Origin: Scedosporium boydii
Taxonomy: Eukaryota; Ascomycota; Sordariomycetes; Microascales; Microascaceae
Reading direction: 5' to 3'
Assembly: GCA_002221725.1 (NCBI GenBank)
Contig: NJFT01000193.1
Span: forward strand, 1-64,000
DNA length: 64,000 nucleotides
Position numbers and translations under genes: made by a program. Of this stretch, positions 1 to 11,350 are shown piece by piece (position 1 is the stretch's first letter; each line of letters starts with the position of its first letter). The notes under the pieces were generated by a model. The model was not told where the DNA came from. It saw only the letters and a program-made list of their open reading frames with translations, and searched no databases.

Positions 1-3000
1 TGTAAGATAATTGCAAGGGGTGACAATTAGCCCAATAGACCAAAAGATCCGTCAGTTCCAGCGCCACATGGCTGGAACTGCCCCTTACATTCACTTAAGA
101 ACCCTCTTAATCGCGGCGGAATCCAGCTACTTCTAGGTATATCCTTATAGTATCTACTTAGATAGAGAGCTATATAATTTAATACTTATAATATTATATT
201 AATTTACTTAGATAGTAGTTTTAATCCCTATAAAAAAAATGATAATAGCTATAAAGCTAGTAATATTATTATATTAGAAAGTTAAATATTACTTTAGTAT
301 TTCTAAAGGTATTATTAGTAATTAAGATAGCCTATTTATAAGTATCTTTTAATTAGAACTTTATTTAATCTTAAATATAAAGAAGTAAATCTTAATAGTT
401 TAGTACCCTTAAATAAATAGAGCTAATAAGTATTTTTATTCTATAATTATAAAGTACCTAAAGGTATATACTAACTAACTTCTCTATTATTAGTTAAAGA
501 AAACTAGGGAGATAGAATTTACTATAAATAATATAGTAAATATAATATTAAAAATATCCCTATTTAAAGCCTTATATAGGTATTACTTATATTATATTAA
601 ATATATTATAGACTAGTTAGAGAAAGTCTAGGAAGTTAAGGAATATTTAACTTACCTAGTAGTAATAAGGAAAGTAGTAGAGTATTACTAGTAGAGAGTA
701 AGTACTAAATATATATATATATATATAATTAAAAGTATATTCTAATAAGTTTTAATATTAGCTAAGCTATAGAACTATTAATAGAAAATTTCTATTTTAA
801 GGTAGGTAAGAGAAAAATTATATTAACCTACTTCTAAGTAACTATAGTTAAGAAGATAGGGATATAAGCTTATTAAGTAAAACTACTAAAATATTATAGC
901 TAAGTATATAATATCTTCTATATATTATTACTAGAGCCTTAGTATAATAGGGTAGAGGAGAGATATAGAGAAGATATATTTTCTAACTTAGAGGAATTAG
1001 AAAAATAAGCCTTAGAAGAAGTAATTATATACTAATAAATTAAAGATAAGAAGTAATATCTTATAAAGTAGGAAAGCTAGCTTATAAAATATAATATATA
1101 GGAACTAGAAAAGTATTTAGAAAATATATAGGAGGTAGTATAAAGATACTAGAAAAAGAAACTAAAGTCCTACTATAAGTAGGATAATTAATAGAAAATA
1201 AAAAGATTAAATTCTATAATAAAGAAAGTAATAAAGTATTAACTAATTAAAACTAAAATTAAGACTAAGTAACTTAGATACTTTTAAAAAATAATATTAA
1301 CTAAAAAGTAAACTATAAGTTAAACTAGATATAAGGAAACTACTAATATAACTTAAAAAAAAAAAGAAAAGAGAAAAAATAGTTAGATTATAGATATACC
1401 TAAGATATATTAGTACTAATATTACTATTCTCTATCTTACTTTAACCCTTAAGCTTACTATTAGAATTAATAATATAAGTAGTAGTATACTTATAGAAAG
1501 TAAAATACTTATATATAAAACTACTACTATTTATCTTATAATACTTTTAAGTAGGGAAATAAAAAGTAAGAGTACTAGGACTAGTACCTTTATTACTATT
1601 ATTACTATTACTACTATTATTACTACTAATATTACTAATAGTATCCTTATCTCCCTCCTCTAGGTTAACGCTCTTAAAAAGTTAGACTTAAGCGCCTATA
1701 TAAGTATAGGTATTATAAATTTAGTACTAAGTATCTAGCTAAGTTAAAGTAAGTTTATATAAGATATAATAGTAGTACTAAGGCTTTATATCCTTAGTAG
1801 TAAGTAAACTAAGAATATATAAGATATCTTAAACTCTACTAGCTTTATTAGTAGAGAAATAACTATAGTTTAAAGAAATTATATCTATATCTATCTAGTA
1901 AACCTATTAATAACTAATCTATATCTTATTTTTCTTTAAATTAGCTTTACTTTTATTAACTTTAGGAAAAATACTATAAATATAAAATAGGTTATTAAAA
2001 TAGTTAATAAGAGTAGTAAAACTATAAATAAAAGAAATTAGAACTTAGATAAAGTTAAAAATATTATAAAGATTATAAAAGTAGAAGCTATTATTAATAA
2101 GGGTAATAGCTTTCTAGATTTCTTTAAAAGCTTTATAATAAGCTCTCTCTAACCTAATATAACTAAAGATAGTAAAATAGTATTAGATCTTTTAAAGATT
2201 ATAGTCTTAGACCTAGATAATAAAGTAAAGTTAACTTAGAGAATATAATAGAAGAGAAGAAGTAAAGGAGAGTAAGATATATACTAGGCCCTAGGCAATA
2301 GTAATTATATTAAGGTAAAGCTAAGCTTATATAGTAAAGAGTATATTCTTATTTTAATTAGACTCTTTAAAGGGTATAATATAAATAATATTATCTATAA
2401 AACCTTATAAAAGGAAATAGAAGTATTTAAGTAGATTCTAATCTATAAGGAGCTTAGTATTTAACTTATAATAATTTCTAATAGCTTATTAAACTATAAT
2501 ATCTACTTAAAATATTAAAACTTATTAACTAGCTCCTAGAAGTTTATTAAAAATCTAGAAGAATAGAGGATTAATATAGTCTAGCTAGCTAAGGAGTAGA
2601 AATTTAAACCTTATAATAAGCCTTCCTATCTATATAGTAAAGAGTATAGATATAATTAAAGTTTATAAGGAGATAGAGAGTTTAAGTAAAATAATAATAG
2701 CTTATAATATAATAGAAGTAAAGCTAGATATTAAACTTTATAAGCTATTTAATTTTAAGATTATAAGAGATTAGTAAATTACTTTTAATAAAGTAAAGCT
2801 AAAATATAATCTTAGATAAGGAAATAATTATAGATATCTTATAAAATAGTTAGTTTTTAATAAGAAAATATTACTAATAAATTAGAAAGGGAAATATATA
2901 ATATCTTAAAAGGGAAATAGTTATTAATATAAAGTAAAAGATAATAATATATATAGAGAAGGAAAATTCTTTAGAAGAAATAGTATAATATAGTAAGATA

Positions 3001-3102
3001 TTTATAATTAGTAGATAACTTAACTAAGTTTTATAATAAAGGGCTAACTAAAATAATAAAGAATAAGTATACTACTTAATTAGAAACTAATTAGAGGCTA
3101 TA
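1..3102. repeat. AT-rich RIP-degraded relic DNA, no intact gene
   Basis: The stretch is made almost entirely of A and T with a great excess of TA and TAG, and stop codons occur every few codons in all frames. Runs such as the ATT/ACT-rich tract near 1590-1660 are low complexity. This is the pattern left when fungal RIP turns C into T in repeated DNA. The strand-biased purine-rich segment around 1000-1350 suggests an old coding region read on the plus strand, but I cannot name the element. Nothing functional is supported here. Confidence 0.8.
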
Positions 3103-3526
3103 TGTTACAATCCTAATACTGTAGGTTTCGGCTGATCAATAGGATAGGAAGGTGCTGATGTAGTAGGGGCCTGCTTAGAGATAAGTAAGGCGATCGAGTA
3201 GTATTTACACTAGTAGATGCTAATAGTGCGTATATAAGTGTAGGGTGTAGTTGTTACTTATATTGACTACTGAAGAGTCTAGAAGATAACTAGACTAGTA
3301 GGAGGCATTGTAGCTTTATATAGACACTTCTTCTATCTATCTTTAGTACTAGTAGGCTGGTCGATCGGTTAGTCCCTGACTGGCTGGTCGGTCGGACTCC
3401 TTCTGATCGATTATCGGTTGGTCGATCCTCGATCGACCGATCATTCTTCCCGTGGTCATGTGCTCTCGTTATTACTGCTGTTCCTCACTACCTTCCTACA
3501 GCCTATATTGCAGCCTGGCTATAACA
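3103..3526 (-). repeat. 3' LTR (relative to element direction)
   Basis: It begins TGTTACAATCC and ends GGCTATAACA, so it has the usual TG...CA ends. It aligns end to end without gaps to 10144-10567. In the positions I compared, the differences are transitions. The GATCGACC/TCGATCGG-rich stretch near 3360-3450 has kept its GC content better than the rest. Confidence 0.92.
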
Positions 3527-3545
3527 CGATTTCCCCTCCCCCTTG
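3527..3545 (-). other. Polypurine tract
   Basis: The minus strand reads as an uninterrupted G/A run (AAGGGGGAGGGGAAA) directly next to the 3' LTR. In LTR retrotransposons this primes plus-strand DNA synthesis. It fixes the element's direction independently of the coding remnants. Confidence 0.75.
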
Positions 3546-4329
3546 GTCTTTGTCCCTAAAGACTTGTTAGTTTGTTTTCCTTAACTTCCCTCTTCGGGTA
3601 AGTGTTTTTCTTCCTATCTATACTTTTCCTTTCCTTTTATTATACCTGATCGTATTACTAAGTTACAGTCCGGGTCTTTCTAGGTGAACTGCGACTGTCT
3701 TACCTAGGCTGTCAATAACCTTCTAGCTAGATAGTATCCTTTTGAGATACCTAAGTATACTTCTTATTTTAATATAAAGGTTCCTTGGGACTATATAGTT
3801 TGTAAGGGACAGTCTTACTGTAATAGTTATATCTGCCTTAAGTATCCTAACTGTAATACTAGCAGCGTGACTGATTCTGCTTGTAAGTTCTTCTTTCTTT
3901 CCAGATCCTATTCTTCTACTAACTTCCCTAGTTAACTAACTAGAATGGGAACAATCCTATCTTGACTGTAAGGAGTAGGAGGCAGAGGCTGAGGTAGCTT
4001 GTTATTTTACTGCTCTTAATGTAGCTATGTCCTAGGCTGGTTGCCTTAAGAAGGAGAAGGAACTTTACAAGAAAAGGGTACTGGAGATTGTTAGGCTAGG
4101 GATGGAGTAGGTGGCTGAGGAGGATGCTATAGAGAGCGCCTCTGCTTCTGTCCCTAGTTTAGAGATTGATTAGAGCTTGCTGATGGATCTAGCACTGTTA
4201 GATCCTTTAGTTTTATTAGGTTCCTCTAGTAGTAGTCTACAAGGAGTTGCAGGCTCCCTGTCAAATGTTTAATAGGTTTCTAGGTGTTATTACTTTCTTT
4301 GTAGTTTTTTTATTTGATTAAATATTTAA

Positions 4330-5500
4330 TAGTCCCTTTATTATTTCGTAAGTTGGTAATCCTTTCTACTTTGAAGATCTCTTGTTCTTTGGCTTTGAGC
4401 TAGACTGGCTTCCTTAGTGGTATATCCTCGTGGGCTGGTTTAAGTAGTGCTATGTAGAATACCAGGTAGTTGTCTATGCCTTCTAGTAGTTCTAACTTGT
4501 AGTTAACTTCTAAAACTTTCTTTTTAACTAGGAAGGGTCCTAGTTTTTAGTAATTAAGTTTATTGCTTAGTCTTATTATTTTAATTTAAGGGTCCCTAGT
4601 CCCTGGTTTCCTCTATAGTAACTAGACCTTGCTTCCCCTCTTAAGGATTAGTCCCTTAAGCTGCTTGTTATTAGTATAGTATTTTATTCTTTATTAGATA
4701 AATTGTAGTTCTTCTTTTAATTGTCTATATAATTCCTTTATCTTATCTACTATAAGGATTGCTTGTTCTGCTTGTGTTTTCGCGCCTATAAGCTTAAATC
4801 CTGTTCTGGGTTTGATGCTATAGTTTGCGTAGAATGGTGATATTCTAAGACTTTCCGATATATTAGTGTTATAGGCTTTCTAAGCTAAGGGTAGTAGTAA
4901 TACTTAGTTATCTTGTTCCTAGTTAATATAGTACTGTAGATATGTCTTAAGTATTTAGTTTATTTATTCTACCTGCCCTTATATTTCTAGATAATAGGTA
5001 GTAGATAGCTTATAATTGATTTCCATTCTATCTAATAGGCTCTACTAAAAATGAGAGATAAACACTCCGCCTCTATCTAAGTTAACTTCTTCTAGTAGGT
5101 TGTAATTTGCTACCACAGTTTGCAGGAACAGTTCTGCAAACTATAGTGCTTTTATAGATTTGTTACAGGGCACAAAGTAAGTATACTTTGTCAGCCTGTC
5201 GATTACTACTATAATGCTATTATATCTAACCCCTGTAGCTAGGTCCTTCGACTTTAGTAGTTTGACAATAAAGTTGATGACGATCTTTTGCTATAGTACT
5301 TCTAGTACTGGCATAGGTTGCAGTTGTCTATATAGCTTATGTGGCCAATTCTTGTTTTTTCTACATTAAGGACATTTGGCTATAACCTTAGTAGTTACCT
5401 TCTTAAAGTATAGAACTAAATATTCCTTAGGTACTTTTTCTATAGTTTTTGTGATTTCTAGATGCTTATTATATAGTACTTTATAGATTACTTAGATAAA
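4330..5500 (-). pseudogene. Retrotransposon integrase and chromodomain-like remnant
   Basis: The complement of 5341-5380 retains the CxxC half of the integrase HHCC zinc finger. The complement of 5160-5215 encodes the VVIDRLTKY core motif, followed (to about 5040) by the conserved EE...DRGxxF segment. Around 4360-4560 the frame reads as the usual Gypsy integrase C terminus (KLGPF, NYKLELL, FYIALLKPA) and enters a sequence like the start of a chromodomain (FKVERI), which places the element among chromoviruses. Multiple stops make it inactive. Confidence 0.8.
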
Positions 5501-5699
5501 CTTTTCTACTAGGTTTAGGGGTACTATTATCTATATTTACTCTTAAGTCTACATTTAGTCTTGTAGTCTAAGGTCTACATAATAGTTTTTAATTTCCTTT
5601 ATAATCAGGTTAACTTATTATATCTAGTATCCTGTGGCCAACTGTCGCAGGTTTCCTTCCTTATTATAATATAAGAGAGTATTTATTTCTCTTAGTACT

Positions 5700-7200
5700 T
5701 TTTAAAAGTGGTCTAGCCTTTAATTAAGAGTGTTAGCTCTTCTATTTTCTTTTCCTTTAATATATACAATTCTAAAATCGTATTTAGACAGTTCCTCTAC
5801 CCATCGCACTTATTGTCAATTAAGTTCTTTTATTATAGTAAACCTTATTAGGTTCTTGTAATTAGAGTATACTGTAATTAGATACTTAGCTCTAGTAAAA
5901 TAGTATCTCTATTCTTTAAATACTTCTACTATAGCTATTAGTTCTTTATTGGGAATAGTATAGTATAGTTTAGGCCTGTTTAGTTTCTTAGATATAAATA
6001 CTACTAGGTGGATTTTGCCATTCTTGTCCCATTGTCCTAATTGCGCACCCAGACTATAGTCTAATGCATCTATTTCCAGTTTAAAGGGTTTTGAAGGATC
6101 TACCTAATAGAGTACTAGTTATTTATATACTAATTACTTAGCTTCTTAAAATACTTTTTATTCTTCCAGTCCCTATTAAAATAGTTTATCCTTCTTAGTT
6201 AGTTCTATAAGGGCCTATATACAAGTACTATAGCCTCCTAAAAACTTCCTATAGAAGTTAAGGAATCTGAGGAATCCTCTTACTTCTATAATATTAGTTA
6301 GTACTAGCTATTCTAAAATAGCTTTAACCTTTATTTCTTACATTTAGACCTTCCTGGGTTAGATTATATATCTAAGGAAGTCTACTTACTGCTTATAGAA
6401 TTTATACTTAGCTAGTTCTACTAATAGTTTTATATCTTACAGCTTCTAGAGGACTTTGTATACATATTCCTTATACTCTCCTAGCGTTTTTAAGAAGATA
6501 AGGATATTGTCAAGGTATACTACTATAAAGTAGTCTAAGTATTCTTATAGGATATAGTTAATTATTGTCTAGAAGCTTGCAGGGGCATTTGTTAATCCAA
6601 AGGGCATAACTAAGTACTTAAAGTACCTAAAGCGTATCCTAAAGGCAGTCTTCTATTTATTACCTTCCTTAATATAGATCAAGTTATATACTCCTCTTAA
6701 GTCCAGAGTCATAAACTACTATACTTCTTAGAGCATGTCCTATAGTTCTAAAATAAGTAGTAATAGGTATCGGTTTTTAATAGTAATTTCGTTAAGTTGC
6801 TAATAGTCTATATATATTTGTAGCTCGCTGTTCTTTTTTAGTACCTAGAGGATTAGATATTCTGCTAGCGATGTCGAGGGTTTAATATATCCCTTTTTTA
6901 GCATCTTTACTATATAGTCCTATAGCGCTTGTCGCTGTACTTCGTTAAGGTTATAGATAAATATAAACTTTAGTTAGGTACCTTCTTTTAATAATATCTT
7001 ATAGTCCTACTAGCTATACTCTAGTAGTCTAGTGTCTAGTTCTTTAGTAAATACCTTACTATACTTCTAGTATTTTTTAGGTATATACTGCAGCGTCTCT
7101 TCTACTAGTAGTGTAGCTTCGAAGATTATCATAGCTCTTATTATATATACTTACTTATGTTTTCTTCCTTTTAATAGGTAATTCGAATCTTTTATAGTAA
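5700..7200 (-). pseudogene. Retrotransposon pol remnant: reverse transcriptase and RNase H
   Basis: Reading the minus strand, the complement of 6775-6815 encodes the conserved QLNEIT...KNRY block of Ty3/Gypsy reverse transcriptase. The complement of about 6500-6530 encodes the active-site box as YLDN in place of YLDD, so one catalytic aspartate is lost by a G-to-A change. Further on (about 5850-5885) a degraded RNase H signature resembling VxTDHKNL is readable with the Asp and His replaced. The frame is closed by frequent stops. Confidence 0.8.
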
Positions 7201-9169
7201 GTACTTTAAAGTAAATTATTGTTTTAAAGGCTTTTAGCTTGCTTGAGGGTAACTCTTTTAGTTAATACTACTTAGTAGCTAAGTCGTTTCCTAGGCCTCG
7301 CTTAGTTTCGTTCTAAGTAAGCTGATTAGTTGCCTAATCGATCTACAGGTTCCTTGCTTATAGCTATAGGATCCCTAGTATAATAGGGTGTCTAGTGGTT
7401 CTAGTAATATTAAAAGAAACGTAGTCGACTCTTCCTACGATGTAGACACGGAGGTGCGCGGTCTCTATACTAACTACTCCGCCTTTATAGTCTACTAGCG
7501 TCCTATTGCATGTATTTAGGGTATATGGCTAGTGTTTTTCTACTTATAGTAATTCTAGTTAGTTGATGATTATTAGGGAAATGAAGTTCCCTTATACCCT
7601 ACTATCTACTAAAGCCTAGAACTCTTATTTGGCTAGGGTGATAGGCACCTTTAGGTAGCGGATCTGCTGTCCTTCTATAATGTTTATTTCTCTTGTTTCT
7701 TGACTGGGTCTAGGTCCTATTATTCTTATAACTTCTTCTATAATTAATATCGAGCTGCTATGTCGCGGCCTTTGCAAACTAGCTATTTGTTATTAGAGTC
7801 TTCGGATCTCCTAGTATTGCTTTTATTATTACTTATTTAGCTTTATTATCTCTTATAGATTATTAATAAAGCTCTAAGCGAGTTCGAGTTACTTATTAGC
7901 TCCTTTTTAGAGTTCTTTGTAGAGGTTCTCTAGTTCCGTAGGGTCTATTTAAGCTTTAAGGAGGTATACTTACTTTTCTAATTCCTTTATAAACTTTTCC
8001 CTTTGTTTTCTTTCTTCTTCTAGTCCTTAGACTTGCTATTAGAGTTCCTAGATCTCCTTTCGTTGCTTTTTATTATTTTGGAGACCTTCTTCCTCTATAT
8101 TGTCGACCCTTGTATTAAGGTTGGCTTCGTTAAGGATGGTGTAGTGAAGATTGTCAATTTGTTTCTAAAGGTTGATAAGATCTAATATAATATTGTCTAG
8201 TTTCCTATTATAGTATTAGTTAAGTTTCTTATAGGGCGTTTAGCTCCTGCCAGTGCCTCTATACTAGGTAAAGGGGGCTTCTCCCTTTACTACTTCCTTT
8301 TAGTTTATTTGTTATTCCTTTATAGACCTCTTCTATTGTTTCTATATTTTGTTATCTAGGTCTTATATACTGAAGGGGGTGTCTAGGTCCTAGGTTGCTA
8401 CTTTCTTTTTTGCATTGGTTTCCTTAGTCTTCCTTTATACTTCCTAATCTTTTTGTTCTTCCTCATTTAACAGGTATAGGCGGCTCTTCTATTTCAAGGC
8501 CTCTATATAGTACTCCTATTGTTTAGTTAAGCTTTGTAGGTCCTCTAGGTGCTGAGCTACTTTACATTCTAATTATTTGTAGTCGAGGTCTTCCCTTGTA
8601 ACTTTAGGGATTTGCTGGATTACTTCCTTTTCTAGGTTTTCAATGATCTCCCTAAGCGCTTGTTTTTCTTCTTCTTCTTTGAGTGTGGTGTGGTGGCTAA
8701 TTGGGAGGTTCTTAAACTATTCTTCTCGTTCCCAAGCGATCTAAGCCGCTTGTCGTTCTTAGTCCTGCTTTTCTAGGTTCTATTAGTATACAAACTACTA
8801 TAGTGATCTAGGTATCTGATGATACTGTTTGTAGGCCTTGTCGTAGTGTTCTTTATATAATAGATCTTTACTAGTGAGGGTGTTGAATTTCTTTAGGAGT
8901 TCCTTCTTAGTCTCCTAGATCTATTCTACAATCCCTAGGATTTTAGTGATTTCTTCTTGCTTTATTATCCTAAATGTCTATAGTTTCTTTAGGTAGTAGC
9001 TAGCCCTATCCTTATCGCTTTAGTGGGTGATATAGTTGTTATCGTAGTATACAGTCTATGATAAGGATTTGTAGTTGATAGTGCTAGCTCCTAACTATTA
9101 AGTTTTTCCTTCTAGTATAGGTTTAAATCTAGATTTCTTCTTATCTGGCCTCTTATATCCTGGCTTGGG

Positions 9170-10096
9170 CTTGTGTCTTATTTGGCATTCCCTTGTGTAA
9201 TGGCTGTAATGTCTGCATTTGTAGTATTTCCCTACCTTTTCTTCAAGTCTCTTAAGAGAGCTCTACTTTATAGTGCTGATGCCAAGTTCTATAGGTCCTG
9301 TATAGGTTCCCTATATAGTAGTCTTATAGGCAGTCTTCTTTTTAATATAGGATCACCCTTGTCCTCGTTTTTCTATATGTCGCTTATATTGTTGGTTGTT
9401 AATATATACTGCCATGGTGATATACTTAGACAAGTCTACTGGTCGATCTATCTTATATAGCTTATCCTTAACTTTATCTTTAAGTCTAGTATAGAATTAG
9501 GCTATCAGGGGCTCATTATCTTAGTTAAGATAAGATGCTACCTGTCGAAATTTAGCAGCATATTAGGAAGTGGCTTCTTTCTAGTGTAGGTTCTTAAGTT
9601 ATTATTTATTAGCTTGTTCTTTATCTAGGTTGCTAAAGGTGCCCTTTAAAGCTTATTTAAAGTCCTTATACTTCCTAAAAAGCTTTTAGGTTTCTTTATC
9701 TTAGTTTCTACTTAAGGGGTTTTCTAAGTAGTCTCTTATCTAGAGCTTAAACCAGGCCAGGGCATCCCCTGTAAGGAATATAGCAATGGCAAGCACCTGG
9801 TCCTCATCCCTACTAAGGTCAAGATAGTAGTATAGGAGGTAGGCTTAGGCCTGCGTCAAGAATCCTTAAAGCGTTCCCTTCTTCCTATTATAGGGTTCAG
9901 GGGCCGGGATCTTATATTAGGGATAAGTAACTCAATCTTCTAGCTGCTTGATGTAGTTATTGCTGGTAGATAATTCATCCTCAAGTTGCTATTTCTCTAC
10001 TTCGAGCTGTTCTTTTTCCTTAATGAGGGCTGTATAGGCCTTCTTTATATCTTCTATAGAGGTAGTACTTCCCTTAGTGGTCGACATGTTATCCAT
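9170..10096 (-). pseudogene. Retrotransposon gag remnant with zinc knuckle
   Basis: On the minus strand a reading frame opens with ATG at 10096, just inside the 5' LTR. It reads as a charged, coiled-coil-like Gag N terminus interrupted by in-frame TAG codons where CAG would be expected. Near 9190-9235 the minus strand encodes a CX2CX4HX4C nucleocapsid knuckle in which the first cysteine has become tyrosine (a G-to-A change). The frame is broken many times, so no Gag protein can be made. Confidence 0.75.
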
Positions 10097-10143
10097 TAGT
10101 ATACTGCTAGATAGGGTTACTTACTAGACAGGAGTAGTTAATA

Positions 10144-10567
10144 TATTATAATCCTAATACTGTAGGTTTTAGCTGATTAATAAGATAGGAAGGTGCTAAT
10201 ATAGCAAGGGCCTGCTTAGAGATAAGTAAGGCAATTAAGTAGTATTTACATTAGTAGATGCTGATAGTGTATATATAAGTGTAGGGTATAGTTGTTACTT
10301 ATATTGACTACTGAAGAGTCTAGAAGATAACTAGACTAGTAGGAAGCATTATAGCTTTATATAGACACTTCTTCTATCTATCTTTAGTACTAGTAGGCTG
10401 GTCGATCGGTCAGTCCCTGACCAGCTGGTTGGTCGGACTCCTTCCGATTGATTATTGGTTAGTTGATCCTCGATCGACCGATCATTTTTCCTATAGTCAC
10501 ATGCTCTCGTCATTACTGCCGTTCCTTACTACCTTCCTGCGGCCCATGTTGCGGCCTGGCCGTAACA
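10144..10567 (-). repeat. 5' LTR (relative to element direction)
   Basis: Partner of 3103-3526, with the same length of 424 bp. One terminus (10144) has lost its TG dinucleotide to TA, a C-to-T change on the other strand. The other terminus keeps GCCGTAACA. The internal primer-binding region should lie immediately left of 10144, but I could not assign a tRNA. Confidence 0.92.
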
Positions 10568-11350
10568 AATAAGGCCTATCTATAGGGACTAATAGATAGC
10601 TTTAGGAGGATAATTATAAGGTATAAGTAAGAGTATACTATAGTATAGGACTTACTATTAGATAACTTAGCTGTAGAGCGTAGTTAGAGTGTAGTTAGAG
10701 ATAAAAGGCGTTTCTCGTAGTAGATAAGTTATTCTAAGAGGTAAGTTAAAGTTTTAATTATTAATTAACTTTTAAAAACTATATACTTCTTAGTAATACT
10801 AGTCTTTCCTCGAGCTATATATAGTATATCCTTATAATATATAAATATAAATTATAGTTATTACTTATATTAACTACTAGAAAGTTTTAAAAGATAAACT
10901 AGATATATAGTAGAACTTATAGTTTATATAAATATTTCCCTTCTAAGCTCTCCTAAGTAATTACTACTAAGGGGTTGTAATTACTACTCTTAATTATAAT
11001 GTTTGTTACTACGATTACTATAATTACTACGGACGATCGTCGGGTTGCCCGGCGATTGCTCCCGTGGGTCGTGCGTCTGCTCGGCGGGTGCGCCTACCTG
11101 CCGTATTCTGCTATTTGTCGCCGCTCTGGGCCTGTATAAAGGTCGGCCCGTAATATATACTACTACTACTTTAATATAATTTTAGATAATAATTTGTAGG
11201 TAGTTAGAGACTGTTTAGCTAGTCTAGCCCTCTCTATTAACTATACTAATAGACGTAAGTAAGAATATTAATAGAGAATAGTAAAATGTAAGTGTTTAAC
11301 TTATAAGTACCGCACTGGTAGTAAACCTATATATATAAGAGATTAGTATG
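10568..11350. repeat. AT-rich relic DNA with an LTR-related fragment
   Basis: AT-rich and stop-dense like the left end. The segment at about 10840-10950 is recognisably related to the middle of the 424-bp LTR (TATATTAACTACTAGAAAG here against TATATTGACTACTGAAGAG in the LTR), so it is probably a remnant of a diverged sibling LTR. A GC-rich island at 11030-11150 escaped mutation. Composition returns to normal at about 11340-11360. Confidence 0.6.

Larger units (their letters stand above)
3103..10567 (-). mobile_element. Degenerate Ty3/Gypsy LTR retrotransposon (chromovirus-like)
   Basis: Two 424-bp direct repeats (3103-3526 and 10144-10567) flank a 6.6-kb interior whose coding remnants all read on the minus strand. 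In order of transcription they are gag with a zinc knuckle, reverse transcriptase, RNase H, integrase and a chromodomain-like tail. A purine-rich tract on the minus strand (complement of 3527-3545) abuts the downstream LTR, as a polypurine tract should, which confirms the orientation. Many TAG stops sit where glutamine codons are expected, and no long reading frame survives. The order RT-RNaseH-integrase is diagnostic of Ty3/Gypsy rather than Copia. I see no clean 5-bp target duplication (CTATA on the left, AATAA on the right), perhaps because of later mutation. The element is inactive. Confidence 0.92.

Noticed and set aside
1580..1660. Possible CRISPR-like or microsatellite array
   Set aside because: Just ATT/ACT-rich low-complexity sequence without regular repeat-spacer units, in a eukaryotic genome.
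9173..9460. 95-codon plus-strand open frame in the repeat
   Set aside because: It is the antisense of the gag zinc-knuckle region of the minus-strand retrotransposon; hydrophobic only because of AT-rich codons.
3098..10572. Target-site duplication of the retrotransposon
   Set aside because: Flanks read CTATA and AATAA; they do not match, so no duplication is claimed.
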